This document shows, piece after piece, positions 4,865 to 5,051 of a stretch of 5,051 nt of DNA. The notes under the pieces were generated by a model. The model had not been told where the DNA came from. It worked only from the letters and a program-made list of their open reading frames with translations, and ran no database searches. The stretch's first letter is position 1. Each line of letters opens with the position of its first letter. Source of the DNA: Clostridia bacterium (GTDB lineage Bacteria > Bacillota > Clostridia > Oscillospirales > CAG-382); assembly GCA_017397605.1 (NCBI GenBank), contig JAFQII010000029.1:1-5051 (forward strand), written 5' to 3'. The position numbers were made by a program, and so were the translations under genes.

Positions 4865-4903
4865 AAAAGAAGCGGCGCATCTGACATGTGCCGCCTCTTT
4901 TTT
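4865..4903. terminator. Strong bidirectional terminator after the right-edge gene
   Basis: GCGGCGCAT (4872-4880), loop CTGAC and ATGTGCCGC (4886-4894) pair fully with one G-T wobble. The stem continues by A/T-rich pairing (4865-4870 with 4896-4901) around one mismatch. A T-run follows on the + strand (4898-4903) and TCTTTT on the - strand. The leftward gene's TAA overlaps its edge, so this is that gene's terminator. Confidence 0.8.
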
Positions 4904-5051
4904 ATTTCACAATCTCGTCCAGCAATGCTTCGAGCCGATCGGTCTGCGAGGCGGTCAAAAACACCTGCTTTTTGCCCTCCCGTGCGAGGTAATCGGAAAG
5001 CGCAAGGTCGTATTTGCCGTCAATACGGTAGACCTCGTCCATATCCGACAG
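4902..5051 (-). CDS. Unidentified protein, C-terminal 49 residues (start outside window)
   Basis: A leftward frame is open from the right edge to a TAA at 4904-4902. It begins LSDMDEVYRIDGKYDLALSD and ends in TDRLEALLDEIVK. It is acidic and soluble-looking, with a predicted beta-strand (KKQVFLTA) followed by a charged C-terminal helix. I do not recognise the family from this fragment. It is taken as real because its stop is immediately followed by a strong terminator and its codon use matches the neighbouring genes. Confidence 0.65.
   Translation of the reverse strand: MSDMDEVYRIDGKYDLALSDYLAREGKKQVFLTASQTDRLEALLDEIVK

Noticed and set aside
4838..5051. + strand open frame starting ATG 4838 and running to the window edge
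   Set aside because: No ribosome binding site; it reads through a strong terminator and is antisense to the better supported leftward gene.

Overview
The window looks like a piece of chromosome from a moderately GC-rich gut-type Clostridia (Firmicutes; something like Oscillospiraceae is my guess). The reasons are the strong GGAGG-type ribosome binding sites, an Fe-S L-serine dehydratase of the compact single-chain type, a TraX/CPBP membrane-protein pair, paired short CHR transporters, and an abundance of small intergenic palindromes. No rRNA, tRNA, CRISPR or transposase gene is visible.

Left part (1-1185, + strand). The 3' end of a TraX-family membrane protein gene overlaps by 8 nt a complete CPBP-family intramembrane protease gene. 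Between that gene and the next lies the most unusual feature of the window: ten short perfect hairpins (893-1166) with different stem sequences, separated by invariant 6-nt linkers. The linkers read ATGATG/ATGAAG in the left five hairpins and CATCAT, the reverse complement of ATGATG, in the right five. A 52-bp unstructured core lies between the two halves. The array supplies the last codons and stop of the protease gene and ends 8 nt before the ribosome binding site of the serine dehydratase gene.

Middle (1186-3291). A complete single-chain L-serine ammonia-lyase gene runs rightward. It is convergent with a leftward pair of short chromate-ion-transporter (CHR) family genes. The whole gap between the convergent stops (2389-2718) is filled by a MITE-like, non-coding, hairpin-rich element. 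Its ends are inverted copies of each other, and it contains terminator-like structures.

Right part (3288-5051, - strand). Exonuclease III (AP endonuclease family) and the two CHR genes form a tightly coupled leftward operon with TAATG and ATGA junctions, behind a good extended -10 promoter. Upstream is a 289-bp gap holding a 21-bp tandem repeat, two bidirectional terminators, a GATATC-rich palindrome and a possible short + strand transcript. The window ends in the C-terminal codons of an unrecognised leftward gene.

Functionally, the serine dehydratase supplies pyruvate and ammonia. The exonuclease/CHR operon may combine DNA repair with anion export, which is an inference from operon structure only. 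The protease and TraX-like protein are envelope proteins of unknown substrate.
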